Source of the DNA: Naematelia aurantialba
Lineage: Eukaryota > Basidiomycota > Tremellomycetes > Tremellales > Naemateliaceae
Length of the DNA: 64,000 bases
Assembly (NCBI GenBank): GCA_021527695.1
Contig: JAKFAO010000007.1
Span: 372,001-436,000 of the forward strand
Reading direction: 5' to 3'
The notes beneath the pieces are model-generated. The model saw only the letters and a program-made list of their open reading frames with translations. It did not search any database and had not been told where the DNA came from. Within the stretch, counting starts at the first letter, position 1. Every line of letters starts with the position of its first letter. The position numbers were made by a program, and so were the translations under genes. Positions 11,107 to 22,185 of the stretch are shown piece by piece.

Positions 11107-11607
11107 CCTAACCTGATTTACTGACTGAGGGATATAGCAGTGAACGTGAAGAACATAAGAGTCTGCAACTTACCACGGAGGATGGTAGGGTCCCCAATCA
11201 CTGCACAGGCCACCTAAAGTTCACTGACCCTCATGAAACCTCGTTCGTTGGTAACGGTGCCCAATGCGCAAGTACCTTTAGGTTACCTTGAAGAGCCCGA
11301 GCCCAACCAGTTGATGTTAGATGTCTTACGTGCAGATTCACTGACCTACACCAGTGTTCCACATACTTCATTGAAGTTCATTGACCTTGTCCGAACTACA
11401 CTGACATTCACTCAGGTTGTTATGAATTAGCTTGGTATGGAAAGCTTGGGGCCATAGGCAATCCCGATACCCTCCCTGTCGAGTCCACTAGTTCCTGTAT
11501 GAGCCTTTGAGGTCACTTACTCGTCGTCCCACATTCTGCGGTTCAACTGCTTCCTGCTTGGCTCAATATCACAGTCTTGTTATCACAACACCAGACCATT
11601 AAGATTA

Positions 11608-12261
11608 TGTCAGAAGAGTCCACTGGTGTTAGTGAGTTGAGCGGTGTCTGCCATCAATTCCTCGCTAAGAGCTTCCTATAGCGCCACCGTATTGGGTCGT
11701 GGTGAGCGGCCTGTTACCGATGTACCGATGTATTGTATCGACTGATCTCTTAAGCGCCACCCCATGGCCTTCCCGCCACGGGATTTCCCATCCAAGGTTC
11801 ATTTGGTATACGAGCAAGAGGGGTTCCACCTCTTAGGGGTGCAGACTCGCTGTGTGTTTCTCTACATGTCAGTGATTCTACCCCTGCCTCTTTGTACGGT
11901 GGCTCTGCAGTGTGAGGGTATGGCTAATTCGAACCTATATTCAGACAAAGCCGTCATCTTCCCCTGTCTAGACCTCGACTGATTGAAGCTCTCCGCAGGC
12001 TCTTACACCTCTGTCCCTACAGGTATCCTCATTTCTTCTGGCGTTCTGTGCTGATCTCCTCTAAGTTTTGGGGGATTTGTGGACCAGGGTTTCCACCAGT
12101 TGCCGGTTGATTTGGAGTGGCTGAGGGAGCAGGCGACTGAGATGCTTCGTGAGGCTGGATTTGGGGTCAGGACGTTCCCTCTCCCTCACTCCGCGAACTG
12201 CCACCCCCGTAAGAGTCTACCTGTCTTTCCGTGCCAGCTCATATTCATGTCTGTCTGTTAG
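11608..12261 (+). CDS. Possible fourth transposon gene, plus strand, exons unresolved
   Basis: Several short frames look protein-like and are separated by good splice signals: HLVYEQEGFHLLGVQTR near 11800, EGMANSNLYSDKAVIF near 11925, and FVDQGFHQLPVDLEWLREQ then MLREAGFGV near 12075-12165. Acceptors ending in ctctgcag, ctccgcag and ctctaag precede the later pieces. I could not build a single continuous model with a sure start or stop, and no family is recognised. It may be a live small gene, a decayed cargo gene, or chance. It is the only candidate in the element read on the plus strand. Confidence 0.25.
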
Positions 12262-12480
12262 TCGCCGATTTCCGCCCCTGAAGCGGTCTGTGATTTGACA
12301 TGACGAATACATAGCATGTCTCCCATACCATTTCTCATTTATGCAGAATCTTAGAATCTCGTCTCAAGCACGGAATGATCACAGGTAGACTTGCAACTTA
12401 GGGGCTGATCGAACACTCATGCCCATGGAACATTGTGTCTGGGATAAAGACAGATATAACATTTGACAGTCATCGATGCC

Positions 12481-12600
12481 CATTGATAGTCACTGACAGT
12501 CATTGATGCTCATTGATAGTCACTGACAGTCATTGATGCTCATTGATAGTCACTGACAGTCACTGATGGTCACTGATAGTCACTGACAGTCGACAACAGT
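12481..12600 (+). repeat. Tandem array, four 30-bp units built from 10-bp CAYTGAYRGT subunits
   Basis: Units at 12481, 12511, 12541 and 12571 are nearly identical. Each consists of three 10-bp subunits such as CATTGATAGT, CACTGACAGT and CATTGATGCT. The core is the same TCATTGA-like motif scattered through the element. The 10-bp period places successive motifs on one face of the helix. Confidence 0.9.
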
Positions 12601-13403
12601 CAATGTGTTCTTCTCGCAATGAGGCAAGAGAGGCCAACACCGCTGGCGACTCTCTCCTGAATCTTGCTGTTTTCTTTTGGCACTGTAACCTTGATGGTCA
12701 ATACAGACAGGTATCCATCGGTGAGCGGCCCCAGCTTTTGTGAGTAACCAGACAGATCATTTATGCTTGACGCAGGTAATCGTCGCTTCGCTCCCGTTTT
12801 CTTTCTCCTCTCCTTTCCCCTTTCCTTCGCCCAACCTTCCCTCCTCTCTTCCTCCTCTCCCTTCTTCTCCCTTCTCCCTTCTCCCCTCTCTGTGGACATG
12901 CGGATGTGTGTGGTGGGCACATCCAGTGGACATAACATGATGCAAACATTAACATGCCCCAAGTAGTCTCGGCCACTTGTTTCGCCACTCATGAATGCAC
13001 TCATCAATGGACATGAGTACACATAATTGTAAAGTGCATATGCAAGCATCATAGCGCGATGACTGACACATACTGCACTACAACAATCACTCAGACTGTA
13101 TCGTCAAGAGGAAGTCTCCACAGTGGTTCTCGCATCCATGGTAGCATCGGCCAAAGCGACTGCATTGTCGGTAGACATGAGTGGTGACTTGCCATGGACC
13201 GACAGATCCAGCTTCCAAAGTTCCGTGAACTTCAGTGAACCTCAATGGAATCCATCAAACATTAGTTGTGTGGACATATTTGCAACTAAGTCTCATGTAC
13301 ACCGCCAAAGACGTCAGAACAAACGTATTGACTTGATATGTTATGCATGACACTTGTATGTGGACACTAATGGTAGGGCTGGTAGGGCTATTCATTCGGA
13401 CAT
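12601..13403. other. Non-coding part of the transposon between genes
   Basis: It contains a C/T-rich low-complexity tract at about 12800-12893 and further CAATGA-like motifs near 13230. No convincing exon is seen. Confidence 0.45.
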
Positions 13404-15328
13404 TCATACGGTTTCAGAAGCTCCTGCATCGCTACTACTTTCTTCAGACCGGTCAGCTTTGGTACCACAGTGAGTGCAAGACAACTTGCCACTCAATGCG
13501 TGCTCTTCCGATTTTTTTTCAGGCGGTATCTCGGCAGTTGCTCGTATAGCAGTGTCTCGATGTTGTTCATCACCTGAAGCCATCAACCCAGGACCAGGCG
13601 CTGTCTCTGCCCAAGCAGCTGCTGCTTGGGCAGTCCTGGTCTTCCGACCGCCCGTCTCCTTGATCCGGCTTGGAGGAGGTGGTGAAAGCGTTGGGATGAT
13701 TCTCTTTCTTGAACGACTAAGTCCAGACACATCTTCTCGGGTTCTCGATGGTGTGGTGGAGGAAGTATGGGAAGCCGCACGTGGTGTACTCTGTCCCACA
13801 TGGCCCCGTCTTTGTGGTGAGCCCTTTGTTCCACGATGGACTCTCTTTGGAGTGTTTCTTGTCCCAATGGTGGAGTCTCGTGCCGGCTGGTCTGCTGTGA
13901 GTATTGGAGAGTCGTCCAAGATTATTGGCGAGTTGCTAGAGCCCCGGGTGCGTTTCAACTTCCTTGTGGGTGGTGTGAGAGGTTCCACCTTGACTCGAGG
14001 CTTGATATCTTTCAATCGCTTGCAGCAGTTAGCCCTCAGGCTTGACTTTTTTATGACTTACCTTGCGACAGGTCCGTTCATGCTGCTGGATAACATGAAA
14101 ATATCCCAGGCATTTTGAGCACTGTGTGAAGCCCCGGATGTCTGTAGTAGGCTGTGACCATGGACCATCTTCCGGGACCCATTCTCCAAAGTATCCTGGT
14201 TGCTCATCCTCATCGGTGGCCTTGAGGAAATCAGCCTTGAAGCTGACATTGCCAAAGTCGATAGTCGGGTATAGAAAGCCACACTGGCTGTGTGCAAAGA
14301 TATCGGACAGCGTTTGGCCATTCACAGACTTCACTAAGCCCTTAGGAATGAGCAATCTGCCATCCTGTGAACGGGTTGCCCACCTGTGTTTGTCCATGTC
14401 AGCTCGACTTTGATTGGTTTGATTGAGAGCAGGTGCCTACGCAAGACCACTGGCTGCCAGTCGGAGGTCAATGTCGGCCGCTGCCATGTCCACAGTAAGC
14501 TTCCCAAATATTGTTTCACCACCATCCGCCTTTGAGATTTGAGGATGCAGGATATGACTTGTCTGTTCACAGAGGGAGAAGAGGGCACTGAATCGGTCAC
14601 CACTGATATCGATCTTCTCCGTCACAAATGACGGGTCTGGAATGCAGAGCACCTCAGGCCGGTCAGTGCCGTACTCAGCATAACTGCCAAAACCTACCAT
14701 GGTCTGCTTACCAAACCGTACCAGGTGAGAAGGCTTGGGAGGTACTCCAGCTACTGTCTGTTTTCCTTGCCCAATCATAGGGCGAGATGACAGCGAGGAA
14801 CCTGGTGGTGGATGGTGGAGCCGCGACCGACCAGCCAGCTGGGGAATGGCGGTGGGTGGCCCAAGACGTGTCGAATGGCTGCTCGCACTGAAGCTGCTCT
14901 CATCATCCGCAGAGAGGTCGATTGCCACCCCATTCCCATACCCGTGAGGTAGTGGAGGTGTTTGTGGTGAGGTGAATGAGTGAGACCGACTGAGGTCGTG
15001 CTCATTGGAAGGCCGACGCCCAAACGAAGGAAGATTGCGTGCTACAGGGGCAGGAGGACCTTGTGGATCGCTGCTCGATGCCAGGGATATGGCTGGAGAG
15101 GTTGGGCGCGTCATGGCTTGCTTGGGAACCTGCAGACTATCAACGCGCCCGGTGAGCATAGCTTGATGTGAGCTAAGTGCATCCTGCTTGGAGGATAGAG
15201 CTGCCAAGGTCTCTTGGATGGCTGTAAATTGGGCTACTTGGAGGTTCATCTGCGCACGATCAGTCACACACCATTTGCCGGCAAAGACTACCCACCAACT
15301 CCTGGAAGTCGAAGCCATTGGAGCTCAT
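13404..15328 (-). CDS. Transposon accessory protein B with helical N-terminus and Cys/His motif
   Basis: Exon 1 (MSSNGFDFQEL, start 15328) joins across a 46-bp intron to MNLQVAQFTAIQETLAALSS, a Gln/Leu-rich helical segment. A long Ser/Pro-rich middle follows, then a conserved-looking region (RPEVLCIPDPSFVTEKIDIS). The next exon contains HRWATRSQDGRLLIPKGLV and a C-x2-C...H...H...C arrangement in TQCSKCLGYFHVIQQHERTC, a possible zinc finger. The final exon is Ser/Thr/Arg-rich with a last CTHCGTK pair and ends DAGASETV at 13404. No known family is recognised. Position and strand match the transposase and gene A, so the three are probably all carried by the element. Confidence 0.6.
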
Positions 15329-15612
15329 TCTACTCAACCAAGGCTGTTGTATTAACGAACAGAGTCAATGTCGTCAACAAAAGTGGATGCAGGAGGTTTC
15401 AATATCAATGAAGTTCAATGAAGACCATTGGTCATTCAGTGTTAGTCGAAGGACAAGCCACCAATCCCTGATCCGGAAATAGCGGAGTTTAGCAGGTGGC
15501 GGTGCCATCTTTGCGAAGTTCGGCATTAATCTTCAGATCCTCATTCAACTTCAATGATCCTCAATGGTTTCTATACATCCGTGGTGTGTTTCACCGAGTT
15601 TTGTTCACTATC

Positions 15613-17696
15613 CTATGTTCTATGGAATCCTATACGGCCAATATCAGGAAAGCGCACTCGACACCAATCGTCAATCTTGTTAACAACATTCACATAACGG
15701 TCGATGCCAACATTTGGATCTTCGAGATTGTAGGCACCTGCAATGTCCTTGAGTTCTGCCATGACCGCAGCACTGGTCAACCAGGAAGACACATTCGAGG
15801 GGACAGGTCGTAAGGTGGGCTCGATTTCCACATAAGGGTCAGTGTCCACAGGTTGGAACGTAGCACGCAGCCCATAATCGTCTACACCATAACTGGCAAA
15901 GGCATCAGCTGCTGCCAATGCTTCCTCTTCGGGATCTTGAGCCTCCAACAAAGATACAGGGGTATGCAGGGGATTGACACCGGATTTGGATGCCTTCAGT
16001 TGGCCTGAGGACATAACCAGTAAGCCCAGAACAGACTGAACAATATATAAACAAACTCAGTAGCCACATCTGCCTGGGGGTACGGTTTCCCTCCATGCGA
16101 ACATCATGGATGTTCCACTTGCGGACAAATATGTCAAGGGCGTTGTTGAGCATCGGGAGGTAGCAGAGATGGAGGGCCCACAATTGATAGGGATTATCGA
16201 CAGAAAGTAGCCCCTGGTTCTCCAGGTAGATAAATATTTTCTTATACCTGTTGGTGCACCAACGTTGGAGATCAACCCAAAGACGCTCGATCCGCTGATT
16301 TCGTGTTGATGGTCCTTGGATGAAGGAGCCTCGCTCTGTCCCTATGAGATCATGAGATTGGGCACAAGGTCAATGAAGGTTGATGGTGTTACACCAACCT
16401 CGGACCTCCTCCATGAGGTTCTTCACATCCCAGTTCTCCTTCCCGTAATCTGCACGCACTCTGCTCGGCCATCCAAATTGCTGAACGGCCTCTTCAAATG
16501 CCTGCAGAACTGTAGAAGCTCGATTATTGTCGCTCGCCCGCATGAAGGTGATCATGCGTGAGTGGCCGTCTATACCACCATGGATGACGATTTTCCATGG
16601 GATAAGCTTGTGGTGGCCATCAATATGCCAGAGGGAGTTAATCCATGGCACACGATATATGCGCCGAACCAGAGGAGATGGACCATTGGCAAGAGGTATG
16701 CGATCCATGCTCCGTAGACAGTGGCGAACTCTTTCTCGCGGGATACGGATCCCGAGGTCCCGTAGGCCGGCAGTGATGCCCTTCTCACCTTCGTCACCAC
16801 TGCCTTGGCGCCAGACCCTAGTGATCCACTACAAGGACGTAAGCTGAGGGACCATTCATAAAAGCTATTAGAGATACAGACGGCAGAGAGATCATCTTCT
16901 GTCAGCTTTGTCCATTGCCGACTTCCAACTTGCAGCTCTTTCTTCCTTCTGCGGACAGTTCTTTCGGAGCAGTTCAGGAACTCCCCAATGACCTTCTCTG
17001 TCATTCCCTCCTCTAGAAGACTGAGTAGAAAATCTGGATCAAGGGTCAGGCGTCGTCCGCCATTAGGGAGCGACTCCCAAGTTTGACCGAGGGGGGCAGG
17101 TAGGTCCACGTCAAAGATGCGACGCTGAAGGTCATCCAGCCGGTCTAGACAGCGGGTTACATGACCGTGAACCCGATTGAAGATTGGTGGGGGAAGTACA
17201 AGCTCGATTTGGCGAAGGTCAAGCAGAATGTTTGTCACATGGGCGATGTGAAGAGGTAAATGCTGGGGGGTTCGGAATTGCGGTAAAGAATCACAATACT
17301 GGATGGCAAGCTGCATGGATTCATTGATGGTGGCCTCGATACGGGACCACTGGGCAGGAGGGAGGAAGACAGGGGAATTGAGGGACTACGCAATGAGCAG
17401 AATACATTGGCATTATCTGGGACATACCAAGCCTGTTTGGTGAGGGGAAGCCATCTCGGCGGAAGAACACACACTTTGCATATTAATTGCTTGGCATTGA
17501 TGATGTTGAAATGGATACGAGGATCTTTGCCCAGTCTTGTTGAGGACCACAGAAGGTCAATGAACTTTGGCGGCTGATTTGGCTCAGACTGCTCACCTGG
17601 CCGAAATGAGATGCTGAGATTGAGTGAAGGAGCGACAGGGTCAATGATGTTCAATGATGTTGTGTGACGATCACTGCGGTATTGAGCGAATGCCAT
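15613..17696 (-). CDS. DDE integrase-core transposase
   Basis: Predicted to cut and join the element ends. The N-terminal part is helical with an HTH-like segment (EEGMTEKVIGEFLNCSERTV followed by RRRKKE). GITAGLRDLGIRIPRERVR is typical of this family. The catalytic core has D1 in SLWHIDGHHKLIPWK, D2 in SRVRADYGKEN and E in STRNQRIERLW, with 34 residues between D2 and E. The C-terminal part reads LWALHLCYLPMLNNALDIF and WNIHDVRMEGNRTPRQMW. Exons join in frame across short introns, including one between D2 and E (around 16320-16390). The ATG at 17696 lies 25 bp inside the right TIR, and the first codons overlap CAATGA-type motifs. No disabling mutation is seen. Confidence 0.85.
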
Positions 17697-17719
17697 TCAC
17701 CCGTGTCATTCAATGACAT

Positions 17720-17825
17720 TCAATGAAGATCAATGATGCTGGATGAAGCATGGAAGTGATCGTTGACGATCACCCGTTTTCTTGAGAAATTTACAAAAAC
17801 CGCGTGGCCGGATCCGCGGGCCATA
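17720..17825 (-). repeat. Right terminal inverted repeat (106 bp)
   Basis: Inverted copy of 9570-9675 with four mismatches. It contains the same 18-bp palindrome at 17756-17773. The transposase start codon lies just inside it. Confidence 0.93.
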
Positions 17826-17831
17826 GACCGC
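17826..17831 (+). repeat. Right target-site duplication GACCGC
   Basis: Direct copy of the hexamer at 9564-9569, immediately outside the right TIR. Confidence 0.85.
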
Positions 17832-17926
17832 GCTCCATTTTATTTACCTCTTCACCACCATCCTTCATCATCATTCTCTCGCCCGACAGCCGTGAAGTCC
17901 AGAGCTGTCCGAATACGCTGGGCGCT

Positions 17927-20341
17927 ATGACTAAGAAGGCGGCCGCCCCTCCCGAAGGGGAGACGACGACGACCATCACTGCCTCGACGACGCTCACTTT
18001 GCCCGCCAATCCCGTACCTTTGACGTACGAGCAGCTGAACCCCCGGTCGTCGGCACACGAATTCTTCGGCCCAGTCGGCACGGCCGTCGTCACTGTATTA
18101 GCTCCTGCGTTTGCCTACATCCTCTTCTACACGTGCAACGAGGCGGTCGGGTGCCCGCCCTCTAGTAGGTCGGCATGGAGCCGCCTGGGCAGTCTGTTAG
18201 GGGACTGGCCGACGGCGCGCGGCCAATTGTGGGATTGGGAGACTGCGGGCGTCTACCTCGGCTGGTACCTCTTCTGCGTGGCAGCATGGGCACTCCTCCC
18301 AGGTCAATGGGTGGAGGGAAATCTGCTCCGTAATGGCACACGCAACCAGTACAAGGAGAATGGTATGTCGTGTCCCCTCTGCCCTCCCTTCTTCCCCCAT
18401 CACATCGTATCCCAAATTCATCCAAAACCCAGAAACGCGAGGGACACCCGATGATGACCAGTGCTCGCCTCGCAGGATTCCTCACGTTTGTCCTCGCCGC
18501 TGGCCTGTCTGCGGGTGTCCTCATCCAGCCTGGCGGGATCGAACGTTTTACCTACTTATACGACCACTGGGTTCCCCTCGTCTCAGCTTCGTTGGCGATG
18601 GCCACGGCCCAGGCGGTGTGGGTGTACGCCTACTCGTTCTTCTCGGGCGAGCTGCTCGCCCTTGGTGGGAATTCGGGAGTATGGATCTACGATGTGCGTC
18701 TACTACTGACGACCTTTTAACCTTCCGATCTCTGAGCCCTCTCAAACATTCGCATCATCTGAACCTTCTGCACCACCTGGACCATCTACATCATCTACAT
18801 CATCTCATCATTTGCACCCTTTGCACCTTTGCACCATCTGAACCTCTCGGAACCCAGCAATCTCCACGCCAGGGCCTAGCTGACCTGTTGTTCCTAACAC
18901 AGTTCTTCCTTGGCCGCCCGCTCAACCCAGCCTTCCCCGGCTTCCCCTCGTTCGACATCAAGACCTTCAACGAGGTCCGGCCGGGAATCATCCTGTGGGT
19001 GCTGCTCAATGTATCGTGTGCGTGCGAGCAGTACGTCCGTTTCGGCAAGGTATCAGATAGCATGTGGCTCGTCGTTGCGTTCGAGGGCTACTATGCCATA
19101 GACTGTCTGTGGAATGAAGTGAGTCGTTGGGCTTGCTTCCCTCTTCCTCCTTCCTCCTTCCTCCTTCCTCCTTCCTCCTTCCTCCTTCCTCCTTCCTCCT
19201 TCCTCCTTCCTCCTTCCTCCTTCCTCCTTCCTCCTTCCTTCTCCCAACTTTCCTTTGTCCTTGCGTACTGTACTTGTTCCCCTCTTGGTAATTGTGCACA
19301 ACGCATAAGACTGGATGATTCCAATTGCACTGCGGGACGAATTGGAGGTTAATGAATAGATGTCGATCCTGAACCAAATGGACATTACGACCGATGGCTT
19401 TGGCTTCATGCTGTCATTTGGTGACCTGACCTGGCTGCCATTCACCTACGGCCTGCAAGCGCGGTACCTGGCCTTTCACCCGGTCTCACTTGGGCCCATC
19501 TGGACCGCTGCTATCGTCGCCCTCGAGGTGGTTGGGTTGTGGATCTTCCGCTCGAGCAATGACGAAAAAGGCGACTTTAGGAACGGCAAGAACCCAAAGA
19601 GTGCTTCTTTGTCTCCTAAGCGCAGTCATACTTTGCACATCCAACATCCACCACAGTTCATCCACCCCTGCAACAACTTGCACCCAACCACACCGACGTC
19701 TTCTAGCTGTTCCCATAATTATCATAATTTTACCGCATGGGGGCTTCGGCTGATCTTAATCCCCAGACTTGACATATATGGACACTGAGCGGGGCACTCA
19801 GCTGCTCACATCAGGCTGGTGGGGCCTATCTCGGCATCCCGTAAGTGTCCAATCACGCTGAGAGAACCGAAAACTGACCACCATCGTAGAATTACCTGGG
19901 AGACTGGCTGATGGCGTGAGTTGACATGGTTGCGTGATCGCGGACCCCAGCTTACAGAGAACAGATGGGCGTGGTGTCTCCCTGTCGGGCTGACTTCGCC
20001 CATTCCGTACTTCTACGTCGCGTACTTTGCGATTCTCCTCGTCCACAGGCAGACGCGGGACGATGAGGCCTGCAGGAAGAAGTACGGCAATGACTGGGAC
20101 AAGGTTTGTCGCCCACCGTGCTTCCATTTCTTTACCCCTTCCATTTCTTTCCCTCTTGTATTCTTTCCCTGCACTTCTTTCCCTTGCATCTTTTCCCCCA
20201 CCCGTGGCGATTTGGTCAATGTGGGGTGTAGCTGACCCAAGCAGTACTGCAAGCTCGTGCCATACAGGATCATCCCGTATATCGTAGGTTGCCTGAGCTC
20301 GATACATGGAGTTGTGGGTGACTGATCACCTTCAGTACTAG
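17927..20341 (+). CDS. ERG24: Delta(14)-sterol reductase
   Basis: NADPH-dependent reductase of the ER membrane in ergosterol synthesis, target of morpholine-type fungicides. The start MTKKAAAPPEGE is at 17927. Multiple hydrophobic segments are visible. Family signatures include FFLGRPLNPAFPG, FNEVRPGIILW, the Erg24-type SFGDLTWLPFTYGLQARYL, SGWWGLSRHPNYLGDW and RQTRDDEACRKKYGNDWDK, and the C-terminus YCKLVPYRIIPYIY made by a final intron ending at 20335. Introns are short except two of low complexity, around 18695-18902 and 19121-19360. The upstream region is cut by the transposon 101 bp before the ATG, so its normal promoter may lie 8.3 kb away. The LBR/TM7SF2 family match and the GDLTW signature argue against ERG4. 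Confidence 0.93.
19143..19239 (+). repeat. (TTCCTCC)n microsatellite in an ERG24 intron
   Basis: About 13-14 copies of a 7-bp pyrimidine unit directly downstream of the donor of the fourth ERG24 exon. Confidence 0.95.
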
Positions 20342-20754
20342 GCATGCAGCAACTTGCAGAGGCAGAGTTCCAGTGCCAGTGCGAGAGGCAGCAGGAGAGC
20401 GCATGAGAAGATGTAGAAGCATGCCGAGAGCCATGTGGATGTAGAAGCGTCATCAGACCAGTCATTATGCACCATGTCACTGCACACGACTCTTTCAATT
20501 ATCAGGGTTCGCCATGTCCACTATCGTCAGATTTGTCACAGGGGTCACAAAGTTGACAAAGTTGACAATGTCCAGATGGGTCACAATCGTCACACGGTCC
20601 ACAAACATGGCGCACAGTCATCGGTACAGTCAGTGCGTCAATGCGTCGGTGGTACAATGTCTGGAGTCTACGGTTTACGAGTGTCAACTCGGAGGCGCAT
20701 GGGGTGACCCAAGGAAATCCATCGGGCATGCTATCGTACAAAAACCGTGACCGC
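20342..20754. other. Intergenic between convergent ERG24 and RPS3
   Basis: No gene is seen. A loose run of GTCACA/GTTGAC-type repeats occupies about 20520-20610. Confidence 0.5.
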
Positions 20755-22185
20755 CTAATACTCGCTCTGTTGAGGCGCCTCCTGCTGGGGTGCAGCCTGG
20801 GGGATAGCCTGGACGGGGGCTTTGTGCTCGGAGCGGATCTCGATGATGCCCTCGGGTTTGGGCCTGAGCAGTCAGTACAGCTTCCATGTTTGTGGGTGGA
20901 TGGATGGATGGATGGGTGGATGGATGGATGGGTGGATGGGTGGATGAATAGCTGAGTAAAAGGAGGGACTCACTCGACCATGGTGACGACGTCTGGGAGG
21001 TTCTTGGCGGGTCCCTGCTTGCCCTCTGGGTCGAAAGGCTTCATACTGCGCGTCGTCAGCAGTAAACTCACATCTCTCGCGACGACAAGGTTGTCGTCGC
21101 GTTGTACCGTGATTCCCGCCTTGGTGAGGTGCTGAGAAGAACAAGAACAGGCAGCAGCACTCACATCTTGACCTTGATGCCGAGCACACCCTGTCGGAGG
21201 AGGACGTGACGGACGGCGTAGTCGACGTAGTCGCGCGCGGGCTGACCAGAGTGGACCATGAAGCCGTCGGTGAACTTCATCGACTTGGCACGGGCAGCAC
21301 GGAGTTTGCCGGAAACGACGACTTCGCAGCCCTTGGCGCCGGACTCCATGACGAATCGGAGGACACCGTAGCAAGCTCTGCGGGGTATCAGTGTATGTTC
21401 CAGGGTTAGAGTCGACATTTCATGGAGACATGAGAGTGTGCAGGACAGAATGAGGAGCCGGAGATAGTATGACTGGAAGAAGAGGGATGGCAGAATGGCC
21501 GACGCATGGGTAGCGAGGCGGCAAGTAGCGAGAAACGAGACGAGACGGGAGGTGGCAGAAGGCGCGACTCACCGTCGCATGGCGAGACCGCCGAGGAGCT
21601 TGTACCTAAGCGACTCGGCCTGGGCAACGGCCGAGAGACCTCGGAACTGGACCTTTTCGGCGTAGAGCTCGAGCGAGTTCTCGGGGAACTTGAAGCGCTT
21701 CTCGACGAGCGCCTTGAGCTCGCGGATCCGGCGGCCCTTGTCGCCGAGCACCTCCTGGGTGTGGGTGGCACGGATGATGATCTCGGTGCGGGCGTGGGTC
21801 ACGCGCACCTCGCAGCCAGAGTAGCCCTCCTCGGCGAGCTCGCGAGTGCTGCAAGCGGAGCGTCATATCCACGTTCACGAGTGGGGAGGGACGCAAAGGA
21901 TGACCAGCGAGACATAGGCGGTAAGGACGACCAGACGATAGATGCAGGCGGTACGTGGTACAGGTCGAAGAGAGGACGAGATGGACCGATGCGGCAAGGA
22001 GAGGAAAGCAGGATGTTGAGTAGAGGGATAGATCGCGGCAGAGCGCGAGAGGACCATGCCCATCAGCAACCGTGTCTAGCTGCGACCTGCCTGACCAAAA
22101 CTCACAAGAACTCGCTCAGCTCAGCCTGGAACACACCGTCCGCAACGAACTTTCTCTTCTTGCTGATCTGCGAGCTGGTCGCCAT
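20755..22185 (-). CDS. RPS3: 40S ribosomal protein uS3
   Basis: Component of the 40S head near the mRNA entry. The start [20 protein letters not shown] at 22185 runs through the KH domain ([19 protein letters not shown]), then [19 protein letters not shown] and [20 protein letters not shown]. It continues with [20 protein letters not shown] and [14 protein letters not shown], and has the C-terminal tail [20 protein letters not shown] with a Gln/Ala/Glu-rich end (EAPQQSEY). At least four introns interrupt it. The first, about 250 bp after ELSEF, is long for this genome; I saw no clear snoRNA in it. The divergent neighbour KEI1 starts 238 bp away. Confidence 0.95.
20891..20950 (+). repeat. (GGATGGAT)n repeat in the last RPS3 intron
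   Basis: Repeats of GGAT/GGGT tetramers over about 60 bp within the intron before the last RPS3 exon. Confidence 0.9.

Larger units (their letters stand above)
9570..17825 (-). mobile_element. Complete 8.26-kb DNA transposon with DDE integrase-type transposase
   Basis: The element is bounded by 106-bp inverted repeats starting TATGG and ending CCATA, and is flanked by a GACCGC duplication. It carries three minus-strand multi-exon genes (accessory gene A, accessory gene B, transposase), a possible fourth plus-strand gene, and many copies of a CAATGA/TCATTGA motif. The transposase belongs to the integrase-core family common in basidiomycetes and some animals. A 6-bp duplication and termini starting 5'-TA fit what I recall of the IS3EU superfamily; that assignment is inference. 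TIRs differ at only four positions, and no stop or frameshift was needed to read the transposase, so the copy looks young. It interrupts the ERG24 upstream region. Confidence 0.88.

Noticed and set aside
9565..17830. 4-bp duplication ACCG with TIRs starting CTATGG
   Set aside because: Shifting the boundary by one base gives a longer 6-bp perfect direct repeat (GACCGC) with TIRs starting TATGG, which is the better explanation.
21849..22109. Box C/D snoRNA in the first RPS3 intron
   Set aside because: A weak CTGATG is present near one end, but there is no matching D box or terminal stem, so it is not supported.
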